A stretch of DNA of 14,873 nucleotides from JAHIEZ01 sp964598275 (GTDB lineage Bacteria > Patescibacteriota > Microgenomatia > UBA12405), in NCBI GenBank assembly GCA_964598275.1, contig CAZRAZ010000019.1, positions 1 to 14,873 of the forward strand. The letters are read 5' to 3'. This document shows positions 1-5,310 of the stretch, piece by piece (position 1 is the stretch's first letter; every line of letters begins with the position of its first letter). Under the pieces are notes generated by a model. The model was given only the letters and a program-made list of their open reading frames with translations. It was not told the origin of the DNA and ran no database searches. A program made the position numbers and the translations under genes.

Positions 1-1
1 C

Positions 2-946
2 GCCTCAATGGTTGCCGGCGCCTCTTTTGCCGGATCCCGTTCTGCTGTTGGTACTGCCGGTGGTGGTTTTGCTCTGATGAACGAGACGGTTAGTTTTTGT
101 GGCGTTGCCGAGATTGGAGTTGTTTTTTATTTGGCTTCCCGCCCCGGTCCGGCCACCGGTTTGCCCACCTGGACCGGTCAATCCGACTTGCTTTTTGCTG
201 TTTTTGCCGGTCATGGTGATTTCCCCAAAATAGTTTTAGCCAGCAGTGACCAGCAGGATTCCTACGATCTTTCTCTTTCTGCCCTCAACTTAGCTGATTG
301 TCTGCAAGCCCCGGTTATTTTGCTTTCTGACAAATTTATTGCCGAATCTTCCACCAATCTCTCTGATCTTTCTACCGCCCGGACTGTCATCACTACCGGC
401 CCTGTCTTTAAAAAAGTCTCCGATAACTTCCGCCGTTACAATTGGTCGACTAAAAGCGGTGTTTCTCCTCGCTCTCTCCCCGGTACTCCCGGCGGAGAAT
501 TTATCGCTAATAGTTATGAACACGACCAATTTGGTTTTGCCACCGAAGACCCGTCTATCGTCACCAAAATGATCCAAAAAAGAGCCAAAAAATTACATAC
601 TGCCCTTAAACTTTGCCCTCCGCCCATTTTTTTTGGCTCCAAAACCGCCAAAAATTTAATCATCTCCTGGGGTTCCACCAAGGGTCCGATTTTACAGGCC
701 CTGTCAAAGTTAAAAGACAAGAACGATTACGCCCTCCTTCATCTTCGCACTCTCTGGCCTATTAACCCCGATTTAAAATTATTGATAAAACCTTTCAAAA
801 AAATTTTTGTCATTGAGAACAACCAATCCGGTCAGTTAACTCAACTCCTGAAATCACAATTTAATTTCAATCCCGATCGCCAAATCCTCAAATTTGACGG
901 CCGTCCCTTCTTCCCCGAAGAATTAGTTTTAAAATTTAAAATATAA
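2..946 (+). CDS. korA: 2-oxoacid:ferredoxin oxidoreductase, alpha subunit (C-terminal part, cut by window edge)
   Basis: This is the alpha subunit of a KorAB-type 2-oxoacid:ferredoxin oxidoreductase, which oxidatively decarboxylates a 2-oxoacid (2-oxoglutarate or a relative) to an acyl-CoA and reduces ferredoxin. The frame is open to the left edge. The ATG at 8 is an internal Met, because the codons before it continue the family pattern (A-S-M-V-A-G-A-S-F-A-G). Visible family blocks are GASFAGSRS, GGGFALMNE, GPATGLPTWTGQSDL and GHGDFP in the pyrimidine-binding domain. EHDQFGFATEDP follows, and the C-terminal domain contains LRTLWPINP and FVIENNQSGQL. The stop lies 3 nt before korB, so the two are co-transcribed. 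The N-terminal domain, often fused to the gamma domain in this family, lies outside the window. Substrate choice cannot be read from this fragment. Confidence 0.9.
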   Translation, partial: ASMVAGASFAGSRSAVGTAGGGFALMNETVSFCGVAEIGVVFYLASRPGPATGLPTWTGQSDLLFAVFAGHGDFPKIVLASSDQQDSYDLSLSALNLADCLQAPVILLSDKFIAESSTNLSDLSTARTVITTGPVFKKVSDNFRRYNWSTKSGVSPRSLPGTPGGEFIANSYEHDQFGFATEDPSIVTKMIQKRAKKLHTALKLCPPPIFFGSKTAKNLIISWGSTKGPILQALSKLKDKNDYALLHLRTLWPINPDLKLLIKPFKKIFVIENNQSGQLTQLLKSQFNFNPDRQILKFDGRPFFPEELVLKFKI

Positions 947-949
947 AAG

Positions 950-1618
950 ATGACTACCGGTTACCAATTACCAGTTACCAGTTACTCTACTCCCGTCTCT
1001 CCCACCTGGTGTCCCGGTTGTGGCAATTTTATGGTTTTAGCCGCTCTCAAGTCGGCCTTTGTCGGTCTTGGTTTGCCTCCCCACCAAATTGTTGTTGCCC
1101 ACGACATCGGTTGTTCTGGTAACATGGCCGATTTCCTAAAAACTTATGGCCTGCACACCCTTCACGGCCGGGTTGTTCCCGTCGCCATCGGTGTCAAACT
1201 TAGTAATCCCACTTTAACCGTTTGTTGTTTTGGTGGAGATGGTGGCCTTTACGGCGAAGGTCTAAGTCACTTGATTGCCGCCGCCAGGTCTGATTTTGAT
1301 ATTAACGTTTTTGTGGCCAACAACCAGCTCTATTCTCTCACCACCGGCCAGGCTTCGCCCACCACTCCCAAGGGCATTCCTACCAAATCCACTCCCTTTG
1401 GCACTCCCTCTTTGGCTGTCGATGCCATTAAACTAATAAAATCGGTCAATCCCCAAGTTTTTGCCAAAAGCATTAATTCCGGTAACATCAATCAGCTTAA
1501 AACAGCCATTGTCGATGCTCTCAAACACCCCGGCTTTTCCCTTTTACAAATCGACCAATTTTGTCTGGCTTTCGGTAAACAAATAAGTTCCACCCCCACT
1601 TCCGCCGGTCGGAAATAG
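950..1618 (+). CDS. korB: 2-oxoacid:ferredoxin oxidoreductase, beta subunit
   Basis: TPP- and [4Fe-4S]-binding beta subunit that partners the alpha subunit encoded just upstream (3-nt gap). Motifs in order: WCPGCG at residues 20-25, DIGCSGN at 52-58, GLHTLHGR at 67-74, the TPP/Mg signature GDGG at 96-99 with NNQLYSLTTGQ at 124-134, then DQFC at 202-205. The four cysteines expected to hold the cluster (C21, C24, C55, C205) are all present, so the enzyme looks intact. At 222 residues it is shorter than many KorB proteins (about 280), ending soon after the last cluster cysteine. The N-terminal tail before WCPGCG is encoded by a heptamer tandem repeat. A TAAAAT sequence 7 nt before the ATG could be an internal -10, but this is weak in such AT-rich DNA. 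Confidence 0.92.
   Translation: MTTGYQLPVTSYSTPVSPTWCPGCGNFMVLAALKSAFVGLGLPPHQIVVAHDIGCSGNMADFLKTYGLHTLHGRVVPVAIGVKLSNPTLTVCCFGGDGGLYGEGLSHLIAAARSDFDINVFVANNQLYSLTTGQASPTTPKGIPTKSTPFGTPSLAVDAIKLIKSVNPQVFAKSINSGNINQLKTAIVDALKHPGFSLLQIDQFCLAFGKQISSTPTSAGRK
961..981 (+). repeat. Three TTACCAR heptamer tandem repeats inside korB
   Basis: TTACCAA (961-967), TTACCAG (968-974) and TTACCAG (975-981) lie head to tail, with a decayed fourth copy TTACTCT at 982-988. Three heptamers make 21 nt, so the repeat keeps the frame and encodes the stretch Y-Q-L-P-V-T-S of the KorB N-terminal tail, ahead of the conserved WCPGCG motif. Confidence 0.7.
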
Positions 1619-1624
1619 TATAAT
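1619..1624 (+). promoter_or_regulatory. -10 box of a leaderless promoter for map
   Basis: A perfect TATAAT begins on the base after the korB stop codon and ends 6 nt before the GTG start of map. A transcription start about 7 nt downstream of the box would coincide with the start codon, implying a leaderless mRNA. No convincing -35 is seen, and there is no Shine-Dalgarno sequence. The box also supports the GTG as the true start. Confidence 0.6.
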
Positions 1625-1630
1625 AAGCCC

Positions 1631-2386
1631 GTGGTCACCATCAAAAATGCCAATCAAATCCGAGGGATTAAAAAATCCTCTCAACTGGCCGCCAAAACTT
1701 TAAAATATGCCGGCACTTTAGTTAAGCCCGGCGTTAGTACCGGCTTTATCAATCAACAAGTTCATCGCTTTATTATCAACAGGGGCGCCATTTCCGCCCC
1801 TTTAAATTATAAAGGCTACCCCAAAAGCATTTGTACTTCCATAAATGACGTTGTCTGTCACGGCATCCCTTCTTTTAAAACTAAATTGAAAAATGGCGAT
1901 ATTGTCAATATCGACATCACCACTATTCTCGATGGCTTTTACGGCGACACTTCTGCTACCTTCCCTGTTGGCAAAATCAACCGTCAAACCCAATTACTTT
2001 TATCCCGGGTCAAAAAATCCCTCGATTTAGCTATCAATACCTTACGGCCGGGTATTCCCCTAAACCGCATCGGTCAAACCATCGAATCCTTTGTCAAGCC
2101 TTTTGGCTACAGCCCCGTCCGTCAGCTTGGTGGTCATGGCGTCGGCCTTGAATTTCATGAAGACCCCTTTGTCTATCATTTCGACACCGGCAGTAACGAT
2201 CTTTTACTAAAACCCGGTATGATTTTTACCATCGAACCGATGATCAATGCTTCCTCTAGGTGGCAGGTCAATCTTGACAAAAAAGACGGCTGGACGGTTA
2301 CTACCACCGATGGCGCTCTTTCAGCCCAATTCGAACATACTGTTTTAATTACTCCTACCGGCCACCAAATTTTAACTAAAATATAA
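1631..2386 (+). CDS. map: Methionine aminopeptidase, type I
   Basis: Removes the initiator Met from nascent proteins in the cytoplasm, using a dinuclear metal centre. The whole type I fold is present in 251 residues. The metal ligands line up almost residue for residue with the E. coli enzyme: D95 (in NIDITT), D106 (in YGDTSATF), H169 (in GGHGVG), E202 (in FTIEPM) and E235 (in QFEHTV). The substrate-pocket histidines are H77 (in VCHGIP) and H176 (in FHEDP). The characteristic YPKSICTSINDVV block is at 63-75. The start is GTG, supported by the alignment of the N-terminus and by a TATAAT 6 nt upstream. There is no N-terminal SH3-like extension. It lies 12 nt after korB and 12 nt before folD, but its own promoter suggests it need not depend on the kor transcript. 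Confidence 0.96.
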   Translation: MVTIKNANQIRGIKKSSQLAAKTLKYAGTLVKPGVSTGFINQQVHRFIINRGAISAPLNYKGYPKSICTSINDVVCHGIPSFKTKLKNGDIVNIDITTILDGFYGDTSATFPVGKINRQTQLLLSRVKKSLDLAINTLRPGIPLNRIGQTIESFVKPFGYSPVRQLGGHGVGLEFHEDPFVYHFDTGSNDLLLKPGMIFTIEPMINASSRWQVNLDKKDGWTVTTTDGALSAQFEHTVLITPTGHQILTKI

Positions 2387-2392
2387 TATAAT
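2382..2392 (+). promoter_or_regulatory. Two overlapping -10 boxes before folD
   Basis: TATAATATAAT contains TATAAT at 2382-2387 and again at 2387-2392. The second ends 6 nt before the folD ATG, the same spacing as at map, so the transcript is expected to begin at or next to the start codon. No recognisable -35 or ribosome-binding site is present. Confidence 0.6.
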
Positions 2393-2398
2393 ACACAT

Positions 2399-3250
2399 AT
2401 GACCCTTCTTGACGGCAAAACTTTATCTCAAAAAATTTTAAACTCCCTTAAACCCCAGGTTCCTGTGGGCGATTCCATTCGTCTCGATATAATTTTAGTC
2501 GGGGACAATCCATCTTCTCAAAAATATGTGACCCAAAAACAAAAAGTTGCCCAAGATCTTGGCATTGCTTGTCAGGTTCACCGCTTTCCATCCTCCGCCA
2601 ACACCGTCACTGTTTTAAATAAAATCCATCTCTTAAATCGCGACCCCGCTTCCACCGCTATTATAGTTCAATTGCCCCTGCCTTCCCAGCTAAACGCTGT
2701 TTCAATCATCAATGCCATCGATTCCCAAAAAGATGTTGACGGTTTATCCGCCGCCAATCTTGGCCTACTTTTTCAAAACAGTCCCAAAGCCATTGCTTCC
2801 GCTACCCCCAGAGGTATCATTGAACTTTTATCCGCTTATTCCATTCCCTTAGTCGGTAAAAACGCGGTAATTATTGGCCGCAGTTCCGTTGTCGGTTTGC
2901 CTCTCCTGGCTCTGCTCAAAAACGCCGATGCTACCGTCACTCTCTGTCATTCCAAAACTCAAAACCTGGCTTCCATTTGTGCCAGTGCCGATATTTTAAT
3001 TTCTGCCACCAATCATCCCGGTCTTGTTACGCCTGATTTTGTCAAACAAGACGCCGTCGTTATCGACGTCGGTTACCCGGCAGGCGACGTTGACTTTAAC
3101 GCCGTTTCTCCCAAAACTTCTTTTATCACCCCCGTCCCCGGCGGTATTGGTCCCATGACCATCGCTTCTTTGTTCCAAAATTTATTAGACATTTATCAAA
3201 GGAAACAAAAAAATGCCAGGAATAAGCCAAGAAAAAAGAGAAGAAATTAG
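2399..3250 (+). CDS. folD: Bifunctional methylenetetrahydrofolate dehydrogenase / methenyltetrahydrofolate cyclohydrolase
   Basis: Interconverts 5,10-methylene-, 5,10-methenyl- and 10-formyl-THF with NADP(H). Motifs: the catalytic Y43-x3-K47 pair (YVTQKQK), IVQLPLP at 89-95, KDVDG at 111-115, the dinucleotide-binding stretch IGRSSVVGLPL at 159-169, VIDVG at 221-225 and the signature PVPGGIGPMT at 245-254. The usual CTPxG is ATPRG at 135-139. The core looks complete in 283 residues. The last 17 or so residues after DIYQRK form a strongly basic tail (K/R/N-rich) not typical of the family. They lie in the stretch shared with the next small ORF, which begins 38 nt before the folD stop. FolD supplies 10-formyl-THF, which the PurN-like protein encoded at 5860 could use. 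Confidence 0.96.
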   Translation: MTLLDGKTLSQKILNSLKPQVPVGDSIRLDIILVGDNPSSQKYVTQKQKVAQDLGIACQVHRFPSSANTVTVLNKIHLLNRDPASTAIIVQLPLPSQLNAVSIINAIDSQKDVDGLSAANLGLLFQNSPKAIASATPRGIIELLSAYSIPLVGKNAVIIGRSSVVGLPLLALLKNADATVTLCHSKTQNLASICASADILISATNHPGLVTPDFVKQDAVVIDVGYPAGDVDFNAVSPKTSFITPVPGGIGPMTIASLFQNLLDIYQRKQKNARNKPRKKRRN

Positions 3251-3441
3251 GCGCGCCGTTGGTCAAGCTACCTTGATCAAGGCGCGGCTCACCCCAAGAA
3301 AGACAAGCCGCCATTTCTGCTGTCAGGGTTGCAGATCTTGGTTCACTACGGTCACCGGCAGAACTTAGACAAACCGTAAGACAATTAGAAAGAGAAGCAA
3401 CCGAAACCAACAAAGCCCTGCAAATGGCAGACAATCTATAG
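3213..3441 (+). pseudogene. Small helical ORF interrupted by an apparent +1 frameshift
   Basis: An ATG at 3213 lies within the end of folD and has an AAAGGA Shine-Dalgarno-like sequence at 3198-3203 (9-nt gap), one of the few in the window. This frame reads MPGISQEKREEIRRAVGQAT and then continues to a stop at 3366-3368, giving 51 residues that turn Cys/Trp-rich. The +1 frame, open from 3277 to the TAG at 3439-3441, gives a far more protein-like continuation: SPQERQAAISAV, then SPAELRQTVRQLEREATE. Joining the two near 3280 would give a charged, mostly helical protein of about 74 residues. Either a real gene has a frameshift (biological or an assembly error) or the shift is programmed. I recognise no family. 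A strong hairpin covers the switch point. Confidence 0.45.
3252..3286 (+). other. Strong hairpin just after the folD stop, spanning the frame switch
   Basis: CGCGCC at 3252-3257 pairs with 3281-3286, and TTGGTCAAG at 3259-3267 pairs with CTTGATCAA at 3272-3280. That is about 15 base pairs with one bulged G (3258), one G-T wobble (3262:3277) and a 4-nt CTAC loop. It starts 2 nt after the folD TAG. No T-run follows, so it does not look like a standard intrinsic terminator. It could protect the folD mRNA 3' end, stimulate frameshifting, or have caused a sequencing error. Confidence 0.7.
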
Positions 3442-3522
3442 AAAACAACACCCAAAATTACTATAGCACATCTCGAAAACACAGGCCTTTTTTTTTATCA
3501 CCAAATCTATATACTTCCTCCA
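3442..3522 (+). other. Short non-coding stretch with a T9 run
   Basis: A-rich spacer between the mini-ORF and the Cys-rich gene. AGGCC is followed by nine T's at 3488-3496, which could be a terminator tail. I found no convincing stem upstream, so I do not call a terminator. The -10 box of the next gene sits at its right end. Confidence 0.4.
3510..3515 (+). promoter_or_regulatory. -10 box of a leaderless promoter for the Cys-rich small protein
   Basis: TATACT (5 of 6 to consensus) ends 7 nt before the ATG at 3523. This matches the arrangement at map, folD and the pilN-like gene, and is the main reason to accept the following short ORF as real. Confidence 0.5.
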
Positions 3523-3750
3523 ATGACAGTATCTCCAGAATGTCAAAATAAAACATTAGTTGAATGTGAAGCGTGTCAGCTATGGTGTAAATTCTTACCA
3601 AAAATAGAAAGAACAGCCGAAGAGCACGAACAAACTTACCGCTCCGACTGTCCTGTAGGAAAATATAGATCTCCCCCTCCCATACCCAAAAGTCCTTGCC
3701 TCGAAGTTGAACCTTCACTAATTATAGCGCGCGAAAAACGCATAATATAA
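3523..3750 (+). CDS. Small cysteine-rich protein of unknown function
   Basis: I do not recognise this 75-residue protein. It has six cysteines: C7, C15, C18, C22, C43 and C59. The CEACQLWC block at 15-22 contains a CxxC followed by CxxxC, which could bind a metal such as zinc or form disulfides. No signal peptide or membrane segment is seen, so a cytoplasmic location is assumed. The C-terminal third holds a PPPIPKSP stretch and a charged, Ile-rich end. Support for a real gene: a -10 box at leaderless spacing, a full-length open frame between two other small genes, and a patterned Cys distribution. Against it: the length is small and codon use differs from the neighbouring C/T-rich genes, with more A-rich codons. 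Confidence 0.5.
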   Translation: MTVSPECQNKTLVECEACQLWCKFLPKIERTAEEHEQTYRSDCPVGKYRSPPPIPKSPCLEVEPSLIIAREKRII

Positions 3751-3751
3751 T
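3746..3751 (+). promoter_or_regulatory. -10 box before the thioredoxin-like gene
   Basis: A perfect TATAAT overlaps the stop codon of the Cys-rich ORF. It lies 14 nt before the ATG at 3766, so the predicted leader is about 7 nt, longer than at the other starts but still too short for a normal ribosome-binding site. Confidence 0.5.
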
Positions 3752-3765
3752 ACCTTAATTTACTT

Positions 3766-4017
3766 ATGTTGATTCAATTTTACGATCGTGGTTCCCCGCA
3801 GGGCAAAAAATTTTTTGCCACTCTTGACCATCTTTGTCAACGCCTCCAGGTTGATCGTGATCCCGAATACATCCAAGACCTCTCCCGGCCAATTTCTCTG
3901 GGTATTCAAGGCAAAAGTATTTTATTGATCAACAATGAGGTGGCCATGGTCGACAAATTCCCTTCCGACTCCGAGTTGGAAACCTTGCTTCAGGAATATC
4001 TAGACGACGACTTTTAA
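3766..4017 (+). CDS. Thioredoxin/glutaredoxin-fold small protein lacking the CxxC active site
   Basis: The 83-residue sequence follows the pattern of the short thioredoxin-like proteins: a beta-strand (MLIQFY), the active-site position, a helix with LDHLCQRL, D-x-EYIQD, a strand ILLINNEVAMVDKFP and a final helix SDSELETLLQEYL. Where the family has C-x-x-C the sequence reads S-P-Q-G (residues 10-13), and where it has T-P before the last strands it reads G-K-S. Both the redox cysteines and the cis-proline are therefore absent; the only Cys is at position 24. It is unlikely to act as a disulfide reductase and may be a binding or regulatory relative. The fold assignment rests on pattern similarity judged by eye. 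It has its own -10 and ends at a hairpin facing a convergent gene. Confidence 0.55.
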   Translation: MLIQFYDRGSPQGKKFFATLDHLCQRLQVDRDPEYIQDLSRPISLGIQGKSILLINNEVAMVDKFPSDSELETLLQEYLDDDF

Positions 4018-4037
4018 ACCCACCTCCAGAGTGGGTT
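4017..4037. terminator. Hairpin between convergent genes (possible weak bidirectional terminator)
   Basis: AACCCAC (4017-4023) pairs with GTGGGTT (4031-4037), a perfect 7-bp stem with the 7-nt loop CTCCAGA. It overlaps the stop of the thioredoxin-like gene and precedes the 3' end of the opposing gene. The T-tract is poor on both strands. A similar loop recurs in the hairpin at 4475-4491. Confidence 0.5.
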
Positions 4038-4060
4038 ACTTAAAGACTATCAAAAGATGA

Positions 4061-4444
4061 TTATTGGTCTACCTCAGATAGATTCTCTAGTCTTCTTTCA
4101 CTCCCTCGTCTTTCCCAGTATGTGTCTCTGTCTACATATGCCATTGTCACCCCTCTCTCCGACTGATCTTCCGGACACGGATTCCAAATCCAGTCGCCGA
4201 TCCGCCTTTCGGTACCAGTAACCCTTATGGCTCGTATTTCTTCTTCTTCTGACGGATTATTTCTTCTGGGAATAAAGGCCATAATTGCCTCTCCTCCCCT
4301 AGTTGGTGCTACCGCATAACGTCCATTTTCCCCATAAACATAAACACCTTCTCCTTTAAACAAATCAACAAGTGCGTCAAACCCTTCTGCTCGTCCACCT
4401 TCCACCCCTCTACCATCAATCACTCGAAAGATTCTTCGTTTCAT
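4061..4444 (-). CDS. Hypothetical protein, 127 residues, no family recognised
   Basis: I chose the ATG whose first base is 4444 (MKRRIFRVID) over one 33 nt upstream, because TATAAT lies 7 nt before it and the longer form would start upstream of its own promoter. The protein is soluble and highly charged. Residues 1-10 are basic, followed by a G/R/E-rich loop (GRGVEGGRAEG), then a possible beta-rich core (GVYVYGENGRYAVAP and EAIMAFIPRR) and an acidic NPSEEEEIRAIRV patch. The second half holds DWIWNPCPED and ends in a charged helical tail. There is no signal peptide. The gene stands alone, reads towards the thioredoxin-like gene, and is bracketed by two hairpins with near-identical loops. No function can be assigned. 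Confidence 0.6.
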   Translation of the reverse strand: MKRRIFRVIDGRGVEGGRAEGFDALVDLFKGEGVYVYGENGRYAVAPTRGGEAIMAFIPRRNNPSEEEEIRAIRVTGTERRIGDWIWNPCPEDQSERGVTMAYVDRDTYWERRGSERRLENLSEVDQ

Positions 4445-4451
4445 AACAAAT

Positions 4452-4457
4452 ATTATA
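4452..4457 (-). promoter_or_regulatory. -10 box of a leaderless promoter for the 127-residue gene
   Basis: On the minus strand a perfect TATAAT is followed by 7 nt and then the ATG at 4444. This fixes the start codon. No clear -35 is seen. Confidence 0.6.
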
Positions 4458-4474
4458 CTATATAAACCACCAAT

Positions 4475-4491
4475 CACACCTCCGGAGTGTG
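4475..4491. repeat. Second hairpin with the CTCCRGA loop
   Basis: CACAC (4475-4479) pairs with GTGTG (4487-4491) around the 7-nt loop CTCCGGA. The loop differs by one base from that of the hairpin at 4017-4037. The aligned 15-mers CACCTCCAGAGTGGG (4021-4035) and CACCTCCGGAGTGTG (4477-4491) match at 13 positions. The element lies between the TatD-family gene and the 127-residue gene. No T-run follows on either strand. Confidence 0.55.
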
Positions 4492-4512
4492 CTAGCTAGA
4501 CAGCTCGGGATT

Positions 4513-5286
4513 TTAAATCCCAAACAAACGCCCGGCATTCCCATCTACAATTTTTTCTGTTTCTTTAAAACTTTTTCCCCAAATTTCGGCCACTCTTTTA
4601 TAAACAAATTCCACATATACCAGTTTATTTTTTTCACCTCGATGGGGGATTGGCGTCAAAAAAGGACAATCGGTTTCCAGCACCAACCTATCTTGCGGAA
4701 TTTCAGTCACCACCTGTTTCAGCCCTACTTCATAAGTCAAATTGCCGTCAATGCCAAAATACCAACCACTGCCCAACTCCAGTACCTTTTTAATCCTTTT
4801 TTTTCCTCCGGCATAACAATGAAATACTCCCTTTGCCTTTTCGTAGTCTTGCAATATTTCTATCACTTCATCCACCGCCTGTCTGGCATGAACAATCAAT
4901 GGTAGTTTATATCTCAAGCTTATCTCAATTTGCCCTCTAAACAAATCATTTTGGTTTTTTTTACTTCTGTCTTCTTCTCCTTCCAAAGCAGGGGAGTAGT
5001 CCAGCCCCGTTTCTCCAATGGCCGCAATCGTTTTTCTATTATCTTTAACCAGTTTTTCCAATAGAATTAACTGTTCTTTAATACTTAATTTTTTTTCCGG
5101 ATCGGTCTTTTGCGGGTGAATTCCCACCGAGGCGTAAAGCCGAAGATTTTTTTCTGCCAATTCTATATTTTCTTTTGAATCAGAAAGACAACTGGCCGCC
5201 AGCACCACTGCCTTCAATTTTCCCAAGTCCTCCCCCGCCACAACGTCGCAAAATCTTTTCGATAGGTGAGAGTGAGTATCAATCAT
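4513..5286 (-). CDS. tatD: TatD-family metal-dependent hydrolase (deoxyribonuclease)
   Basis: A complete 257-residue TatD-family protein, an amidohydrolase-fold, divalent-metal enzyme. Members of this family act as 3'-5' or AP-site DNases and are thought to help DNA repair or turnover. The metal and catalytic residues are all in place: H5 and H7 in DTHSHL, E92 in IGETGLDY, H133 in LIVHAR, H156 in FHCYAG and D206 in ETDCPFL. The GIHP motif is at 55-58, and the C-terminal N250 with LFGI closes the barrel. The symbol is at family level: TatD, YcfH and YjjV types cannot be separated here. The start is supported by a -10 box 8 nt upstream. A short palindrome (GGGATTTTAAATCCC, 4507-4521) overlaps the stop codon but has no T-tail. 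Confidence 0.93.
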   Translation of the reverse strand: MIDTHSHLSKRFCDVVAGEDLGKLKAVVLAASCLSDSKENIELAEKNLRLYASVGIHPQKTDPEKKLSIKEQLILLEKLVKDNRKTIAAIGETGLDYSPALEGEEDRSKKNQNDLFRGQIEISLRYKLPLIVHARQAVDEVIEILQDYEKAKGVFHCYAGGKKRIKKVLELGSGWYFGIDGNLTYEVGLKQVVTEIPQDRLVLETDCPFLTPIPHRGEKNKLVYVEFVYKRVAEIWGKSFKETEKIVDGNAGRLFGI

Positions 5287-5294
5287 AATAGAGT

Positions 5295-5300
5295 ATTATA
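5295..5300 (-). promoter_or_regulatory. -10 box before the TatD-family gene
   Basis: On the minus strand TATAAT is followed by 8 nt and then the ATG at 5286, so the leader would be 0-2 nt. No -35 consensus is seen 16-18 nt upstream. Confidence 0.55.
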
Positions 5301-5310
5301 TAAACTATTA

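Noticed and set aside
3250..3300. Folded GC-rich segment as a tRNA or riboswitch
   Set aside because: There is one long hairpin only, without cloverleaf arms, a TTC loop or any known riboswitch core.
3126..3482. Minus-strand open frame of 118 codons across the end of folD and the mini-ORF
   Set aside because: It is antisense to folD and to the better mini-ORF frames, its composition is not protein-like, and it has no -10 box at the spacing used by other genes.
3484..3497. AGGCC followed by T9 as an intrinsic terminator
   Set aside because: No stem of useful length can be formed immediately upstream.
4445..4477. Longer start for the 127-residue minus-strand gene
   Set aside because: It would place the start codon upstream of the TATAAT box that sits 7 nt before the chosen ATG.
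4507..4521. Palindrome GGGATTTTAAATCCC at the end of the TatD-family gene as a terminator
   Set aside because: The stem has a 1-nt centre, is AT-rich, overlaps the stop codon and has no T-run after it on the transcribed strand.
4489..4905. Plus-strand open frame of 138 codons opposite the TatD-family gene
   Set aside because: Antisense shadow; the TatD-family gene on the other strand has all catalytic motifs.
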